DNA of 64,000 nt from positions 781,956 to 845,955 of the forward strand of contig CH001982.1 of assembly GCA_000149265.1 (NCBI GenBank), read 5' to 3'. Shown piece by piece: positions 32,185 to 44,454 of the stretch (position 1 is the stretch's first letter; every line of letters starts with the position of its first letter). Below the pieces are notes generated by a model. The model saw only the letters and a program-made list of their open reading frames with translations, had not been told where the DNA came from and did no database searches. Position numbers and translations under genes: made by a program. The stretch is from Ciona savignyi (lineage: Eukaryota > Chordata > Ascidiacea > Phlebobranchia > Cionidae).

Positions 32185-35100
32185 TCAGGTTGAGCAACCT
32201 GCAAAGGCAGCAGCCGAGCCTTTACGCTCCGGTCCCATTGCGCTGTATCCACCGTCCACCATCATGTTCGTCCCGGTGATGAATGCAGCGTCTCTGCGTA
32301 GAAAGGTGGTAAAACAAGACAGAATTAGATATTTATGTTGAAAAACCGTAATTTGGAAAGCGAAAAAGCCTTAAAACAAAGCGAAAAAATCGGATTACTT
32401 CGTATCCACCGCTATTACTAAGTGATCTGTCGGCCTTTTATTTAATTCTATCTTATTAATTACATTGGGCCTTATTAATTACATGAATTACATGTATCAC
32501 TATCTTAATTATACATTACATCCGGCCTTTAGTATTCATTACATTATTCCATCACCCAGCACTACGACGTCTATGAATGACTGATAAAATGAACCAACAC
32601 TTTAAGTATGGTAATTCTGGTCTATGGAAACCTCGGAGAGGTGTAAATATCTTTTTCTCAGATGTACTTAAAGTGGATCTATATATAAACTTAAAGAATC
32701 GAAATATAGTAAGTTTTACAACAGCTAACTATGAATCAACAGCATGGACGAGACGACACTTCATCAGATTCGGTGTTGTCTAGATTAAAACCCACATGTA
32801 ACAGTAGCTGTAACGGCTTATAGTAGGCGAAACCGATTGCCATTTTCTGTGCAAAAATGGTGTTTGCTACGAGCCTATACTGCGAATACGAAACTACCCT
32901 TATTGAATCTATGCATTGACGGACTGGTTATCGCGACGTCCATACATATAGCTTTAGTTCAAAGACCGAAACAGTCAATGATTTCTTATTATTTGGAAGC
33001 TTAAATAATGATACCTGCTGCACAAAAACACGATGGCGGCTGCAACTTCGCTGGTTCTTCCAAACCTGTCCAACATTTGGTATTCATTTGCATAACTCAT
33101 CGCTTCTGCTGTTCCGTCCGGCGACGCCTTGGCCATCTGTGAGTAAGATATTATTTTCATGTGAATGGGAAAACCAAGGGGGTTACCACACAGGTAATCG
33201 TCAGATTACCTCGCGCCCACTGTCGGGTTACCGCAGCTATTGCAGTGTGTTGTGTATGATAGACACGTTCCTTCAATTTGGTAGAACCCAATATTTTTAC
33301 AAACAAAGGGAATTCCCGCTATCGAAAAATGTGAAAAAGGCCTATTTTGGAGCATTTTTAAGGTTATCGCCGATATTTCTGGGTAAGAATTAGTTAAAAA
33401 TATATACTTTAAGTTTCTAAAAAATTAAGAGCGTTAGGGAAATTGCCGAAAGACCCAAGAATGGAAGCATGGCAGCCGTTTTGCAAATGTTCGGCACCGG
33501 TTATTCTATAACAGTCGATATTTCGGAACTGGTGACGATTATTTACTTTAAACTGTAAGGAAAGTTGTAGGTGATTAAAATAAAATGAGAAAGTAACACT
33601 ACATACTAAAAGTCACCACAGGAAATCCGTTACAATATAAAATTCATAACCTACTGTAATACACTATTACCACGTCAAAAAAATCAGCTAAACCCCTAAA
33701 ATCAAAACAAATTAATAGCACAATTCCTCATCACTTAATTGCAATCAAGTCACTAAACAGTCTGCTTTAACTCCCCGTAATAACATAAATAAAATGAACT
33801 AATGCCATAAACGTTTAAAAGTGTTAGTGAAAACGCATTAGATATGCGGTGACAAATTGTGAATAAATCACGCCAGGGAACCTCCCACCAAGCACATGAA
33901 TATAGGAACATCAGCCATTTTTTCATTTTAGACATTTATTGCCGTATATTAAATATCAAAAAAACATGAATTAAAATATCCCCGAATAGCCAGCAAAATT
34001 ATAAGAAACAATTTGATTTTCTTTTTTCTATTGTAGTTTTTTTATAGGATATCAACCTGAATACTTTATCTGGAAAACATGGATATCATGTTTGGATTAA
34101 TGATTCTAAAACCCATAAGTTTCTTCGTACAGAAACAAACATTATACACGTTGGCAAGGGTGATGAGTTAGCCAGACCCGATCGCTTCTGCCCGTAGAAA
34201 AATATAGCGTACACTCAACAGGGTAGTAGATGGTGGTTTACACGTGCTTGACGCTCTCTATAGTTGCATGGTGATTTCAATTCTTTGTGTGTTTTTTTAT
34301 TTGGACGTTTTTGTTAGTTTATAAAAAATCAATTTGTTATTTTTTAATGTTAAAGATAAATTACAACACGTGGTAAAACCGCCGTCATGTTTTTATAGAC
34401 TTCTCCAAGACTGTTGAAGAATGCACTGCTGATTATAAGATATCTCGACCCATTATTCAGTCATTTGTTTATATGTTTTCTGATGTCTATGTTAAGCCAG
34501 CATAAATTGCATCATAGCCGATATTCGTATCAACCGCAACTTCGCAACCGTACCGTATTCCTACCGCCGCACATATCCTTCTGTATCTCCGCCACCGTAG
34601 CATACCCGTACTGAATGACCGTACCGTCTCTACCACCGGACCGTATCGTCGTAACCCCATCATTTCCGTATCAACCCTGACCGCCAATTACAACTACGGG
34701 TAAACTGCCTGTTAATTTAACGACACGCGTTATTTTCAAACTCGCACAGGCGCATCGGATCGCGTCGCAGTAGATCGCAAACGCCAACGGGTATTGTGTC
34801 GTACGACAGGCGTAACGGTGGAGCGGACATTGGCCTTTAAGCGTTCACAACAGAAAAGCCTTTTAGTCTTGCAGCCGATAAAACGATTTTGGCATAGCGC
34901 TTTTCTTTTTAGTGGATTTAAAAAAATAAAACGTATCTCGTATGTCGGTGTGTTGATTTTGCGTGAACACTTATAATTAGAATTATACACTGAAGTAAAA
35001 GTAAAAACTATAGCAATTTTATGTTGACATGCATAGTACTATTGTCATAGAGAACCAATTTTGTTTTAGATAGTTCCTGTATATTGGCTAGTCGACCAAG

Positions 35101-38100
35101 AAAATATGTTTTTTTTACATCCTAACTAACACGCTACTAAACTATAGGGAGTGGCAATCACGCGTCATCTAAAATTATTTGTAAAAACACATTATATTGG
35201 CAGCCTACATTTAAATATATATACATATGCAAGCATACTCCCTAACCACAATTGCTCTATTTATTGGTCATTTAAAAAGGGAACACATATTATTTTTGTC
35301 AGATTTTTTGGTCAAACACTTTAAAAGGGGGTGTATTGTACGTACGAAACTTCCGAGAGGGATGGCCCCCCCGGGGTAACTCCCTAGACTCGTCAAAAAT
35401 TACTAACCGTTTTTTTATTTAAAGGGAATGGTATTTTATTTATAAAATATTAACAAACTAAGAAAACCGGCCACAAGAAACGGAAAGCAGTTGTCGTGCT
35501 TCATCCCGGGCCTGGTGATACTTTCCCTGCGTGACCAAACTACATTCCCATTTATATATTTAATATAACCCGTATATTAGTTAACACCTATACAAAGTTA
35601 TACTCATTATTTTATTATAAGCTTCCTACAATTTCAAAAGGAAAACATTTTGATTCCCCCCGTTTTTGCTGCACTACGCTGGTGACAGGCACTTCCAGTC
35701 GCCATGTCATAGGGTAAAACGCTTTATCCAATCAGGTTACAACTTTCAGCAATCCTAACTGACCATAATTCGCCCCGACAGCCAAATAACCCAAACAATT
35801 CATAGAACAGGTATTCCAATCGGGTTGCAATTGTCAGAAATCATAAATAACCGGCCCGTTGGTCTAACGGTTAAGTGCGTCGCCTTTCAATCGAAAGGTT
35901 GAAGGTGCGAAACTGGTCGCTAGCCAGTCGGTTGTGTCCTTGGGCAAGGCACTTTACAGACATTGCCCGAACCCAGCGGATTAATGGGTTTTACCAAATT
36001 GAAGGAAGCGTGTCTATCTTATACAACACACTGCAATAGCTCCGGTAACCCGACGATGGGCACGAGGTGATCTGATGATTGTCCGTGTCTTAACCTCTTT
36101 GGTTTTCCCATTCACGGGGATAAAGATGAATATCCTATCCTAACCCGTAGTTTAAGATTGTAGCTGCGAACCTTAAACCTCTGTGGGAATCCCACACGTT
36201 TATAATTGTAATATTAAATATTTTAACAACTAGATCGCGCCATGCCATGTGTCCATATTTTGTATAAGGGAAGTCGTGATTAATTTCCTGTTTTGGACAT
36301 TTCAGGCGATGAATTATTTCCCGCGAGTTTTCCGATTAACGCTGTCCACGCCTCGTGTATAGAAACATGTGTTTCCTGTTATGTGTCTTATATAAACCGT
36401 ATAAGATTTCATAATATCAGAGAGCATTTTAGTAGAGCCTCGTTTGGTTCTGCTGCTCTCTCAAAACCCTTACCTATACCTACCTAAGCTATGCCCTGTG
36501 TACGCAGCGCCCTTCCTTGCTGCACCTTGCGTAAACACCCAATAAAATACTTCACTTATGTTACCCCTTGTTTTACCCGGTTCAAAACCCGTTAAAAAGC
36601 AGAGCGCTGCAACACCTCCCATGCTTTACCTCTGGGCTCCATATCCAACCAGGCGCCACCGAATTAACTCTGATCCCTTGTTTCGATAAATCCAGAGCCA
36701 TAAGTTTGGACAACGATTTGACGGCTCCTTTGGTTGAACCATAAGTCCATCGGGTCGATTGGGCTCGAACGCCGGCTATGCTGCTGAGATTAACTATCGA
36801 AGACCCTGGCAAATATAGATGGCGCATAACCAAATTTAAAGGTTTTTTAGGTTAGGTTATAGATCCAAGCTCCAATTTTAAGTCATGAGAAACTGGTAGA
36901 CTTTCTGTGGTGGGATTTTGAGTGACAGGCGTTTTTGTAAGGTCAATTTGCATTGGAGAGGTAGGGAGAATAATTGGTTTAACACCTTTTGTAAGAAGGG
37001 GTAGGGACGCTTCCTCTTTTTTTAAAGATATGCAACAAAGAGTAAACCCAATCTTGTTTAATTCTGTTTCTGTGGTATCAAGGGGCAGACTCGTTCCCCA
37101 ATACCGTTTGTATTTAATTCTATAAACATAAATCGGCCGCTTTACCCATTCGACCACATAACCGTTCGGGATGGGCGCTATTTTTTACCGGGATAATTTT
37201 CGAACCCATGATGGGCTGGTCACTGGGACTGTTTTTTTTAATAAAAAATGGTATACTAACCAGTTAAATTGGGAATGCAAGAAGCAAAAAGTGAAGTTTG
37301 ACCTTGTGGAATGTTCTATTAACAAATATAATCACATATCCAGTGAATAAAGTTAACAATAACCACAGAATAACTAATGAAACGAATCCTTACCTAGCCC
37401 CATGAATGGAAGACATGCTTGTACAATATTCGACGTTCCCACCACGTTTACTCCGAAACTCTTTTCATAATCCTCCTTACGACTGTCCAAAGCTGTGATT
37501 GACGCAATATTATTATTTCTTACCAAGATAAGTTTCGAACACAGGAGGGGCTCGCCGGTTTTGTATTGATGTCGGTATAAGTATCGGTCGCGTTAACCAT
37601 TAGGCCGCACGACCGTACATGATAGACACATTACCACTTGAAGAAAGTCGGGAAAACTGAGTAGTCGAGGATATTCATGTTTTTCCACATGAATGGGAAA
37701 AGGGGGTTAACACACGAGCAATCGTCAGATCACCTCGCGCCCATCGTCGGGTTACCGAAGCTATTGTAGTGTGTTTTGCATGATTGAGACGCGACCAGTT
37801 TCGAACCAGCATCCCTTCTGATGTTTGTGCGCACATCAACAACGCAACACGGTTGTGTGGTCGAATATGGGTAATGCGACCGATAAATATACCTACTTGG
37901 GTTGCAGAAGAAAGATAGGATGGATATTCATGTTTATCCCTATGAACGGAAAAACCAAGTGGGTTAACACACGGGCAATCGTCAGATCACCTCGCACCCA
38001 ATGCCGGGTTACCGGAGCTATTGTAGTATGTTGTGTATGATACAGACATTCCTTTAACTTGGTAGAACCCATTAATCCGCTGGGTTCAAGAAATGTTCGT

Positions 38101-39768
38101 TAAGTGCCTTGACAGGGACACAACCGACCAACTCGGGACCAGTTTCGTACCTGCAACCCTCTGGTTGGAAGGCGTCGCACTAAACCACCAGACTAACCGG
38201 TCGGACTATAACATTGCACACAGAGAATTATGCTTAAAACACTGCTTTGGACCAGAAGGTACAAGGTGAATATTTGTTCAGTACAGGCCACCTCTATCAC
38301 ACATTGCATGAGAAGTTATAATATTTACCACGTGCAAACATTATGATAGGCCTTGCGTATGTTGACATTTGTATATTGAGAGTGTTTAAACCCTATAACC
38401 ACTGTAGTGACATTCGCGGCTTATGTAATATTTTTGCTTATTATATTAAGTTATGTTAAATTGTTTACGTAAGCCATAATTGCATGCTACACAGCTGTGT
38501 GCGCCTGTTCTAAAAACCCTTTTGCCTTTACTTCCTGTGCGTGTCAACGATATATAATCCCCATGCCATACATGGCAAGCTGACGTTTTATGTATAAACG
38601 CATTGTATAAAATTATTATCAAAAACGCGTTCTGAAATGCAGACCTAAGCACTGCCTGCTTAAAGACGATATCTCCAAGCATGTATAACGAACCAGTTTA
38701 ACCGTACGAATTGTATTGTATCAGCTTGCAATATATCAATAAAGAAGTTTTTTTATGGAGTCGGATTGCTAGCTATTTTAGTCTTGGCTGAGGTCTGTTA
38801 GTTGGGGAACCTCATGCCAGATTTAGTGTCAGCACCAGGCGCAAACCCAAGCCCTAACTAAGCAAAATAAGGAAGATCCCCACAGTTCTCGGATAGAACT
38901 CGCGAAATTCTACGACTGCACAGAATGTGCTTTTATTTTTGATTAATTTACACATAGCAAAATAATAGTACAACTAATTCGTTAGACATGCATGGGGCAG
39001 TGTCTTCTAATGATGCGATTATTTAGTTATCCTTACTCCACATTTTGACATTTAAAGCCACGTTTTGCCACTCATCAATAATAAAGTGTACCGACCATAT
39101 GGTAATTTGTGAGGGAGCAGATTAGACAGAAAGCATCGAGCCTGGTGCGGGAATGAAGCCGATTCACGTAGACCATAGGGAACGACCTATACACAGTTGT
39201 GTGGTAAAGGCTCATCGTAACTTAGCCGCACAAACTATACACAAAGAAAATTAATGGTCGCGAAATTCACTACATATATGCTTATTACAATGACGAATAG
39301 CGTATATGCTACTGACTAGATATGGTCCTCGATTCCTGGCTGTATTATGCTTATTGTATGCGGCATGCGGTTGCCAGTCGCAATCATCCACTGCATAATA
39401 CGCTGCACCAACTTACCTTTTGAACCGAAGTAAACTGCAGAGTTGACCACAGCATCAATTGTGTTATCATTATCCTTCGCAACTCGCCCGACTTTTTCCA
39501 AACATTCATCTCTGTTTTCCACATTGCAATTGTAGAACTTGACTTTATAGCCTAGTTTCTTCAAATAAATTTCAGCTTTCTCGCCAGCATTTTGGTTAAT
39601 GTCTAATATTGCTACACTTGCGCCGTCGCTTGCAAAGCGCTCAGCGGATGCAAATCCAATACCAGATGCTCCACCAGTAACCACTAACACTTTACCACTG
39701 AATCGCTGCTTTGTATAAGCCTGGTCTAATTGGGGTTGGTTAGCGGCTACAAAATCGGAACTCTCCAT
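32185..39768 (-). CDS. short-chain dehydrogenase/reductase, five exons
   Basis: Exons 39417-39768, 37394-37492, 36630-36805, 33015-33136 and 32185-32293 have GT-AG introns and consistent phases, giving 285 residues. Classical SDR motifs: cofactor loop TGGASGIG (31-38), Asp56 after the second strand, which favours NAD(H), catalytic Ser159 in NLSSIAG, and Tyr172 and Lys176 in YGSTK. Then come VNSVAPGWIWSPE and FITGTNMMVDGGYSAMG. The usual NNAG motif is replaced by NSAV (109-112), which is notable because the first Asn supports the active site and it is kept. The substrate cannot be told. The closest look is to bacterial-type SDRs found in marine invertebrates. ATG 39768 is chosen because the upstream in-frame start is only TTG. 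A SINE and other repeats fill introns 1-3. The decayed inverted copy is at 22991. Confidence 0.92.
33147..33292 (-). repeat. SINE family A in SDR intron 3
   Basis: Antisense tail half, only ten bases from the exon 4 acceptor. It is oriented antisense on the plus strand, hence sense relative to the SDR transcript. Confidence 0.8.
33380..34290. repeat. dispersed repeat, inverted partner at 28.1-29.1 kb
   Basis: Lies in SDR intron 3. See 28140 for shared blocks; ggtgatgagttagccagacc (34160) pairs with the inverted 28600 region. The ctctatag at 34250 shows the unoccupied form of the hAT target at 11648-11655. Confidence 0.55.
34291..35640. other. intronic DNA of the SDR gene, no gene seen
   Basis: Includes a pyrimidine-rich simple stretch with recurring ccgta/ccgcc words at 34515-34680 and a CG-rich patch at 34738-34830. 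No exon is supportable. Confidence 0.4.
35640..35848 (+). repeat. fragment of the 'acgctggtgacaggca' dispersed repeat
   Basis: tgcactacgctggtgacagg then gtaaaacgctttatccaatcaggtt matches 11427 and 28168. It joins directly to a SINE at 35848. Confidence 0.55.
35848..36143 (+). repeat. SINE family A, full length reference copy
   Basis: The most complete sense copy: accggcccgttggtctaacg, B-box-like ggttgaaggtgcgaaac, cttgggcaaggcactttaca, then ggggataaagatgaatatcc. Useful as the family reference. About 296 bp. Confidence 0.88.
36250..36590 (+). mobile_element. possible solo LTR-like fossil (tentative)
   Basis: A TATATAAA at about 36388 and AATAAA at 36540, in a moderately GC-richer block, resemble a U3-R-U5 layout, but I cannot fix TG...CA borders or a target duplication. 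It shares no sequence with the LTR at 24226, although both lie beside SDR exon 3. Confidence 0.25.
36850..37050 (-). mobile_element. dispersed element remnant (peptide IILPTSPMQ...)
   Basis: Lies in SDR intron 2 next to exon 3. The minus-strand frame contains IILPTSPMQIDLTKT then PVTQNP, matching the 7.1-kb copy at both DNA and peptide level. Unrecognised family; broken. Confidence 0.5.
37140..37255 (-). repeat. SINE family B copy
   Basis: Antisense, diverged: ttcgaacccatgatgggctg block and the cattcgaccacataaccgtt head. SDR intron 2. Confidence 0.6.
37515..37620 (-). repeat. SINE family B copy
   Basis: Antisense copy with a complete head (cggtcgcgttaaccattagg then ccgcacgaccgtac). It starts about 20 bp beyond SDR exon 2. 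Confidence 0.75.
37668..37825 (-). repeat. SINE family A with internal deletion
   Basis: Tail and head are joined: gcatgattgagacg runs directly into cgaccagtttcgaaccagca, so the whole centre is missing. Confidence 0.75.
37915..38207 (-). repeat. SINE family A, full length
   Basis: Antisense copy, complete from ggatattcatgtttatccct to ccaccagactaaccggtcgg. SDR intron 1. Confidence 0.87.
38208..39416. other. rest of SDR intron 1
   Basis: No exon or recognisable repeat. The 75 bases next to exon 1 (39340-39416) are almost identical to intron 1 of the decayed copy. Confidence 0.45.
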
Positions 39769-39999
39769 TCTGTTAAGCGTTCGCAATGGCCATTCGCTGT
39801 TTGACGATTGGATGACTAGTTAATCATTCCATAGTTTTCACATCGGGTAACTGCGATCAATTTGCTGCAGGCGCCGTTGGTAAACAAATATATCATCGGG
39901 TAATTGTGCACTACAATGGTACGGTCGTGTGGCTAAATGATTAACGCCACCGATACATATATTATAGGTGACTTATAACCAGTTAAGACCTCTATGCGC

Positions 40000-40140
40000 G
40001 GCAGGGTGTGTCGAGTGGTACCCTCCATGAGTCATTGTTTTTAAACGAGTGTTTTGCTGAGTAACAATGGTGGTGATTCCCCAATGTTTACTTGGTTGAA
40101 AGCAGCGTGTGCTAGGCTGCGTGATCAAAACCCACCGCTG
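40000..40140 (-). mobile_element. dispersed element remnant matching 7.4-7.6 kb
   Basis: The minus strand carries cattggggaatcaccaccat then tgttactcagcaaaacactc, the same end-of-frame region as 7455-7500. Broken, unrecognised family. Confidence 0.55.
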
Positions 40141-40577
40141 GCAGGACGACTATGTTCTTGGCAATGCAAATCCAGTTGATTATTGGGTTGCACTGAAACT
40201 AAAGGAACGCCTCAAACATATACAATACATCATAAGATAACAATACAGAGCTGATCGACCATATAAAACTAGTAAATAGGTTGGATTATATACGTGTTTC
40301 AACGACTGTCGTTTTGACGTTGTGTGAGTTTGATTTTTGTTTCAATTTTTCATCCAAGGGGCTCCTTCGTATTTTTATCATTAAAACAAAATATAAACTA
40401 AACTGACCCACCAAGCAATCCATTCGGTCGATCAAATGTTCGTTAAACGAGACAATAATTGATAACTATAATGCTCATATATGAAGGACAAGGACATGTA
40501 GCATGACCGGATTCGAACATCATCTATACGTTAATGGGTGCGAGTTATCTCACGATTATCGAAATTAAATCATCTCT
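40141..40577. other. non-genic DNA
   Basis: No gene or classified repeat seen. Confidence 0.35.
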
Positions 40578-40862
40578 TTATTCGACCGATTAGTTTGAGG
40601 CGTAAGTGCGTGTTTTTAGCCGAAGGGTTGCACGTTCGAAACTGTTCGCTAGCTTGTTCGTTATTTCCAAAAGCAAGTCACTTAACATAAATTGTTTAAA
40701 CCTAGGGGATTAATAGGTTATACTAAATTAAAGAGCGTGTGAATCATACACAACATACTGCAATAGCTACAGTAACGCGACGGTGGCGCGAGGTGATCTG
40801 ACGATTGCCCGTCTGATAAACCCTTTGTTTTTTCCCATTCATGAGAAAAAACATAAATATTT
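40578..40862 (+). repeat. SINE family A, near full length
   Basis: Sense copy from cgattagtttgaggcgtaag to gagaaaaaacataaatatt; central block eroded. Confidence 0.8.
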
Positions 40863-41104
40863 TTTTTATAGTAGCTAACTCTATGCATTACTCAGCTTCT
40901 AGAGATATCATTCAATCAAAACAAACCACCAGACCGTGTTTCACGTTGTTATTGCGTCATATCCGTTTTAATATTAACCAAAACAACACACGGTTTGGTT
41001 TCTACTTACGAAGACTTAACCTGGCACTGTTTCATAACGACATGTATAACTACTGCATTGCTTTTAAACCTGCATAACTTTTCCATTTCCAGTTTTATTC
41101 CTAG

Positions 41105-41284
41105 TGAACCCACCACTACTAATGTAATGTATCATGGCCTACATTCCTGGTCCCAGTGCTACCATGGACCCACCCATATTGATGTAATGTATCATGGCCT
41201 ACTTTCCTGGTCCCAGTGCTACCATGGACCCACCCATATTGATGTAATGCATCATGGCCTACATTCCTGGTCCCAGTGCTACTA
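41105..41284. repeat. 60-bp minisatellite, three copies
   Basis: The unit holds atcatggcctacattcctgg then tcccagtgctaccatggacc and cacccatattgatgtaatg. Copies 2 and 3 differ at only two positions; the first is diverged at its left end. The 60-bp period is a multiple of three, which is why frames stay open on both strands; I do not call a protein. Confidence 0.9.
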
Positions 41285-41678
41285 ATATAGTGTGGAATGA
41301 AATGAATAATCACCATCAAATTAAGTTAACACAAGTTTTAATCGGCGACACCCTGTCATCAAGAGATAATTCGTGCAACAGTAAAGCATAGTACTTGGAA
41401 CGAAAATTGGCGACTATATATTCGTAAGGCAACGCGAAATAGCAGCTTCTGCCTTAACTAAAGCAATGTGCTTGAAATGAAAACACAAAAGGTAAATTTC
41501 GGAAGATTTACACCAGAATACAACCCTACTATAAAGCATGTATGTTTGGAGCTATCAAAAATAATGTAATAAGAACAAATACTAGCAGAAACGTCCGAGT
41601 ACAGTATGTGGTCTTGCTAAATACAACGTTCTGTGCCCACCTTATATACTTCATTGCCACAGGCATGATTTGACATGG
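41285..41678. other. GCSH 3' flank
   Basis: Presumed GCSH 3' UTR and spacer. AT-rich, no other gene. Confidence 0.4.
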
Positions 41679-43712
41679 TTATTCGCTGTCCGCAAATATT
41701 TTGTAATCGGTTTGATTTAACAATCCTTCAATCTCTGTTTCATCGCTCATTTCAATCTTCGCAATCCAACCTGCAACGTATGGGATTCATATTTGGTTCA
41801 TGTTGTAAAAGGATTTACAGCCGAAAGGTTGTTGGATCTAAACCAGTAATTGACTTGGTCAATTGTCCTGGGCAAGTTGGACAAACTCAACAGTAAAATT
41901 TCTGGTTTTGGTTCTACTACTAAAATTGTTAAAATGTCTCAATATTATAGGCTACACACCTTGTAATAGCTTCAGTAACCTGACTAACTGTGTGCGTAAG
42001 ATAACTGGACTATTGTCTGTCCGTTTTTCCAACATGGGATATACCTTGTAAGCATTTTATCTATGATAAAGTATGTATGTTTGTACCTGGAAAAGGTAAA
42101 CACATGGGAATAAGGTTATACTGACAATCATCAGATCACCTGATGCCCACAGTCCGGTAAATAAAGTCACTTTTTTATGAGAGTGACAAATGGTTGGTAA
42201 AACGCAGCCTTTTACCTGGTTGCACTACGTGCGACAGCTTCAGTACAGTGTTACACAGGTGGTACTTTAAAACACTGCATACTGGCAGTTATTTAGTTGG
42301 AGTAAAATTTAGTTAAGTAAAAATAACATAAAGAAATATATAAAACAAAAGGTATTTAGAAATAAATATGATACAGGTGGAACCAAAATAATACAAGAAC
42401 AATCTTAATTTAAGGTACTATCTTTGTTTTATTTCTATAATTACCGTCTTTCTCTGCCGAATCATTAATCAAGATCGGACTTGAAGTTAGTTCGTCATTT
42501 GCACTTGTAACTTTACCAGACACTGGAGCATAAATATCACTTGCGGCTTTTACACTTTCAACAACTGCGACCGTTTCTGCAAAACACAAAGTTTGTTTCT
42601 TGCGTCAATAGAGTTTAGCACTTACTACAACTCTAAATTAAAGCTGTTAGTTTATCCGAACTAATTCTAAGTATATTTATAGGATAAAATGGACTTATTG
42701 TAATCTCTGGTGTTAAAAAGGGTTGTATTTTAAACAAGGTACAAGTATTGTTAGAGGCTTATAGGATAAAATATTCGTTATTAGCCCCATGACTGCAAAA
42801 AGTGGGAAACGCAAGAGACGTTATCACACAAGCAATCGTCAGACACCTTGCGCCATCCGTCGGGTTACCAAAGCTATTGCAGTGTATTGTGCATGATTGA
42901 GACAATTCTTTTTAAAATTTAGTACAACCCATTAATCCGATTGGTTCATGCAATGTCTGGTAAGTGCCTTGTCCAAAGACACAACTGACTCGCTAGCGAC
43001 CAGTTTTAAACTTGCAACCTTTTGGCTGAAATGCGACGCACTAAACTTTACTAGCTAGAGGACTATATATATTTCAGTTGTTTAAAAAATCTAGTATGTG
43101 TACTGGCCAATCTAGACCTAATGCTAGGTTTTGGTACATAGATGGTTACCGCAGTACTGTAGGTCAGTTGGTAACCAAGTAAAAAAATAGAGCAAAACCA
43201 AAATTTTATCACCAACAACAAAATGCTACAACAGGGTACAGATTAATTGTGTTAAGTAAAATTAATCACCTCCTTTTTCACACTCCAAGCCAACTTCTGG
43301 CAATTCGCAATAAACTACTTCACCAAGTTTTGACTGAAAGAAAAATTAGAGAATTAAAGACTGGCAATAAAAAACAGCTTAAAGCGAATTGTATTTAGGC
43401 CACCTGTGCGTGGTGTGTAATTCCAAATGTTGCTGTACCATTTTCAACAGAAATCCATTCATGTTCCTTCGTGTATAACTTATCTGCTACATATCAAAAG
43501 AGTGAATTATTTTATGAAGAGATACAAAAAGGCTCAATTAAAATACCTGCTTTAAGCTGTGACGTGTGCAATGTTCTGTGTTTGTATTGCAATTGTGGTA
43601 CAGCACCTTTTAGTGTGATAGAGTAAGCAGTTGGAAATCCGAACCTACTGTACTGGATTGTTTTAAGTGCTTTGCCACCAAATAAGTTGACCAACTTGGC
43701 AGAAGCCATCAT
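41679..43712 (-). CDS. GCSH: glycine cleavage system H protein
   Basis: Five exons: 43547-43712, 43404-43486, 43270-43333, 42445-42576 and 41679-41770, all GT-AG with consistent phases; 178 residues. This mitochondrial lipoyl carrier shuttles the aminomethyl group between P, T and L proteins. Residues 1 to about 55 are basic and hydroxylated with RTLHTSQLK, a matrix-targeting presequence. The lipoyl-domain core follows: [20 protein letters not shown], then [12 protein letters not shown], then the lipoyl-lysine motif [17 protein letters not shown] with Lys114. The C-terminus is [20 protein letters not shown]. The start is an ATG-ATG pair at 43712; the second would remove one residue only. Length is close to the human 173. 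A SINE sits in intron 3 and a SINE-like scrap in intron 4. Nothing suggests loss of function. Confidence 0.95.
42765..43065 (-). repeat. SINE family A in GCSH intron 3
   Basis: Antisense copy from aggataaaatattcgttatt to ctagctagaggac; moderately diverged. Confidence 0.78.
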
Positions 43713-44261
43713 GAGTTACCACTTGGCTTTCCGGCTAATAGAGCTAACACCAAGATTTACAGCAATCCGAAACTTTATATCACTTGACACCTACTATTTA
43801 CACAAACACGAGTATTCAAGTCTACAATTTATTAAATATTACCGGTAGTACATTTTATAAAAAATACAGGCTCTAAATCACATTACAAATGAATATGGAT
43901 AAATATGACTAAGATTATCTGAATAAAGCATTGATAAAAGCACTTAAACACGTACACATAATAGCCGTCTACTCCTTGATACGGAAAACTATCGGCACAA
44001 ACAATATCATCAACAAAAAACGACCTGGCGTGACCTCTTTCAGTAAAAAAATAACTTTGTCAAAAAAAAGTTTTTAATGGAGAATTTTTTGCATTTTTAT
44101 TTCTTTATATTTTAAAACATAGCACAACAACCTACATAAGTAAATAAATATATTCGTATTTATTTAATATTGTCAGAAAAAACACCTCATTAGCAAGATA
44201 ATCGCGCGTTAAAGCTTACTGTTTTGGTCACGGAAGTAGACTGCATCTAAGATTGTAGATG
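43713..44261. other. GCSH promoter-side flank
   Basis: AT-rich with no coding or classified repeat. It should contain the GCSH promoter, but no TATA box in a convincing place is seen. Confidence 0.4.
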
Positions 44262-44405
44262 ATATTCATGTTTTATCCCCTTAATGGGGAAATGTGAGCG
44301 GTAACCCGATTGTGGGCTCGAGGTAATCTGACGATTGCCCGTGTGTTAACCCCCTTATTTTTTTCTTTTTGACGGGGATAAACATACATATCCTAAACTA
44401 TCCAA
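44262..44405. repeat. SINE family A tails in inverted (foldback) pair
   Basis: gatattcatgttttatcccc (44268, antisense) faces gacggggataaacatacata (44373, sense) with gtaacccgattgtgggctcg between. The two tails form a hairpin of about 140 bases. Confidence 0.7.
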
Positions 44406-44454
44406 CCTATCCCAACCCATTTAAACATGTTCTAACCGATAAAAAACAAAAACG

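Noticed and set aside
41105-41319. Repeat protein encoded by the 60-bp minisatellite
   Set aside because: Frames are open on both strands because the period is divisible by three; no start context or family support.
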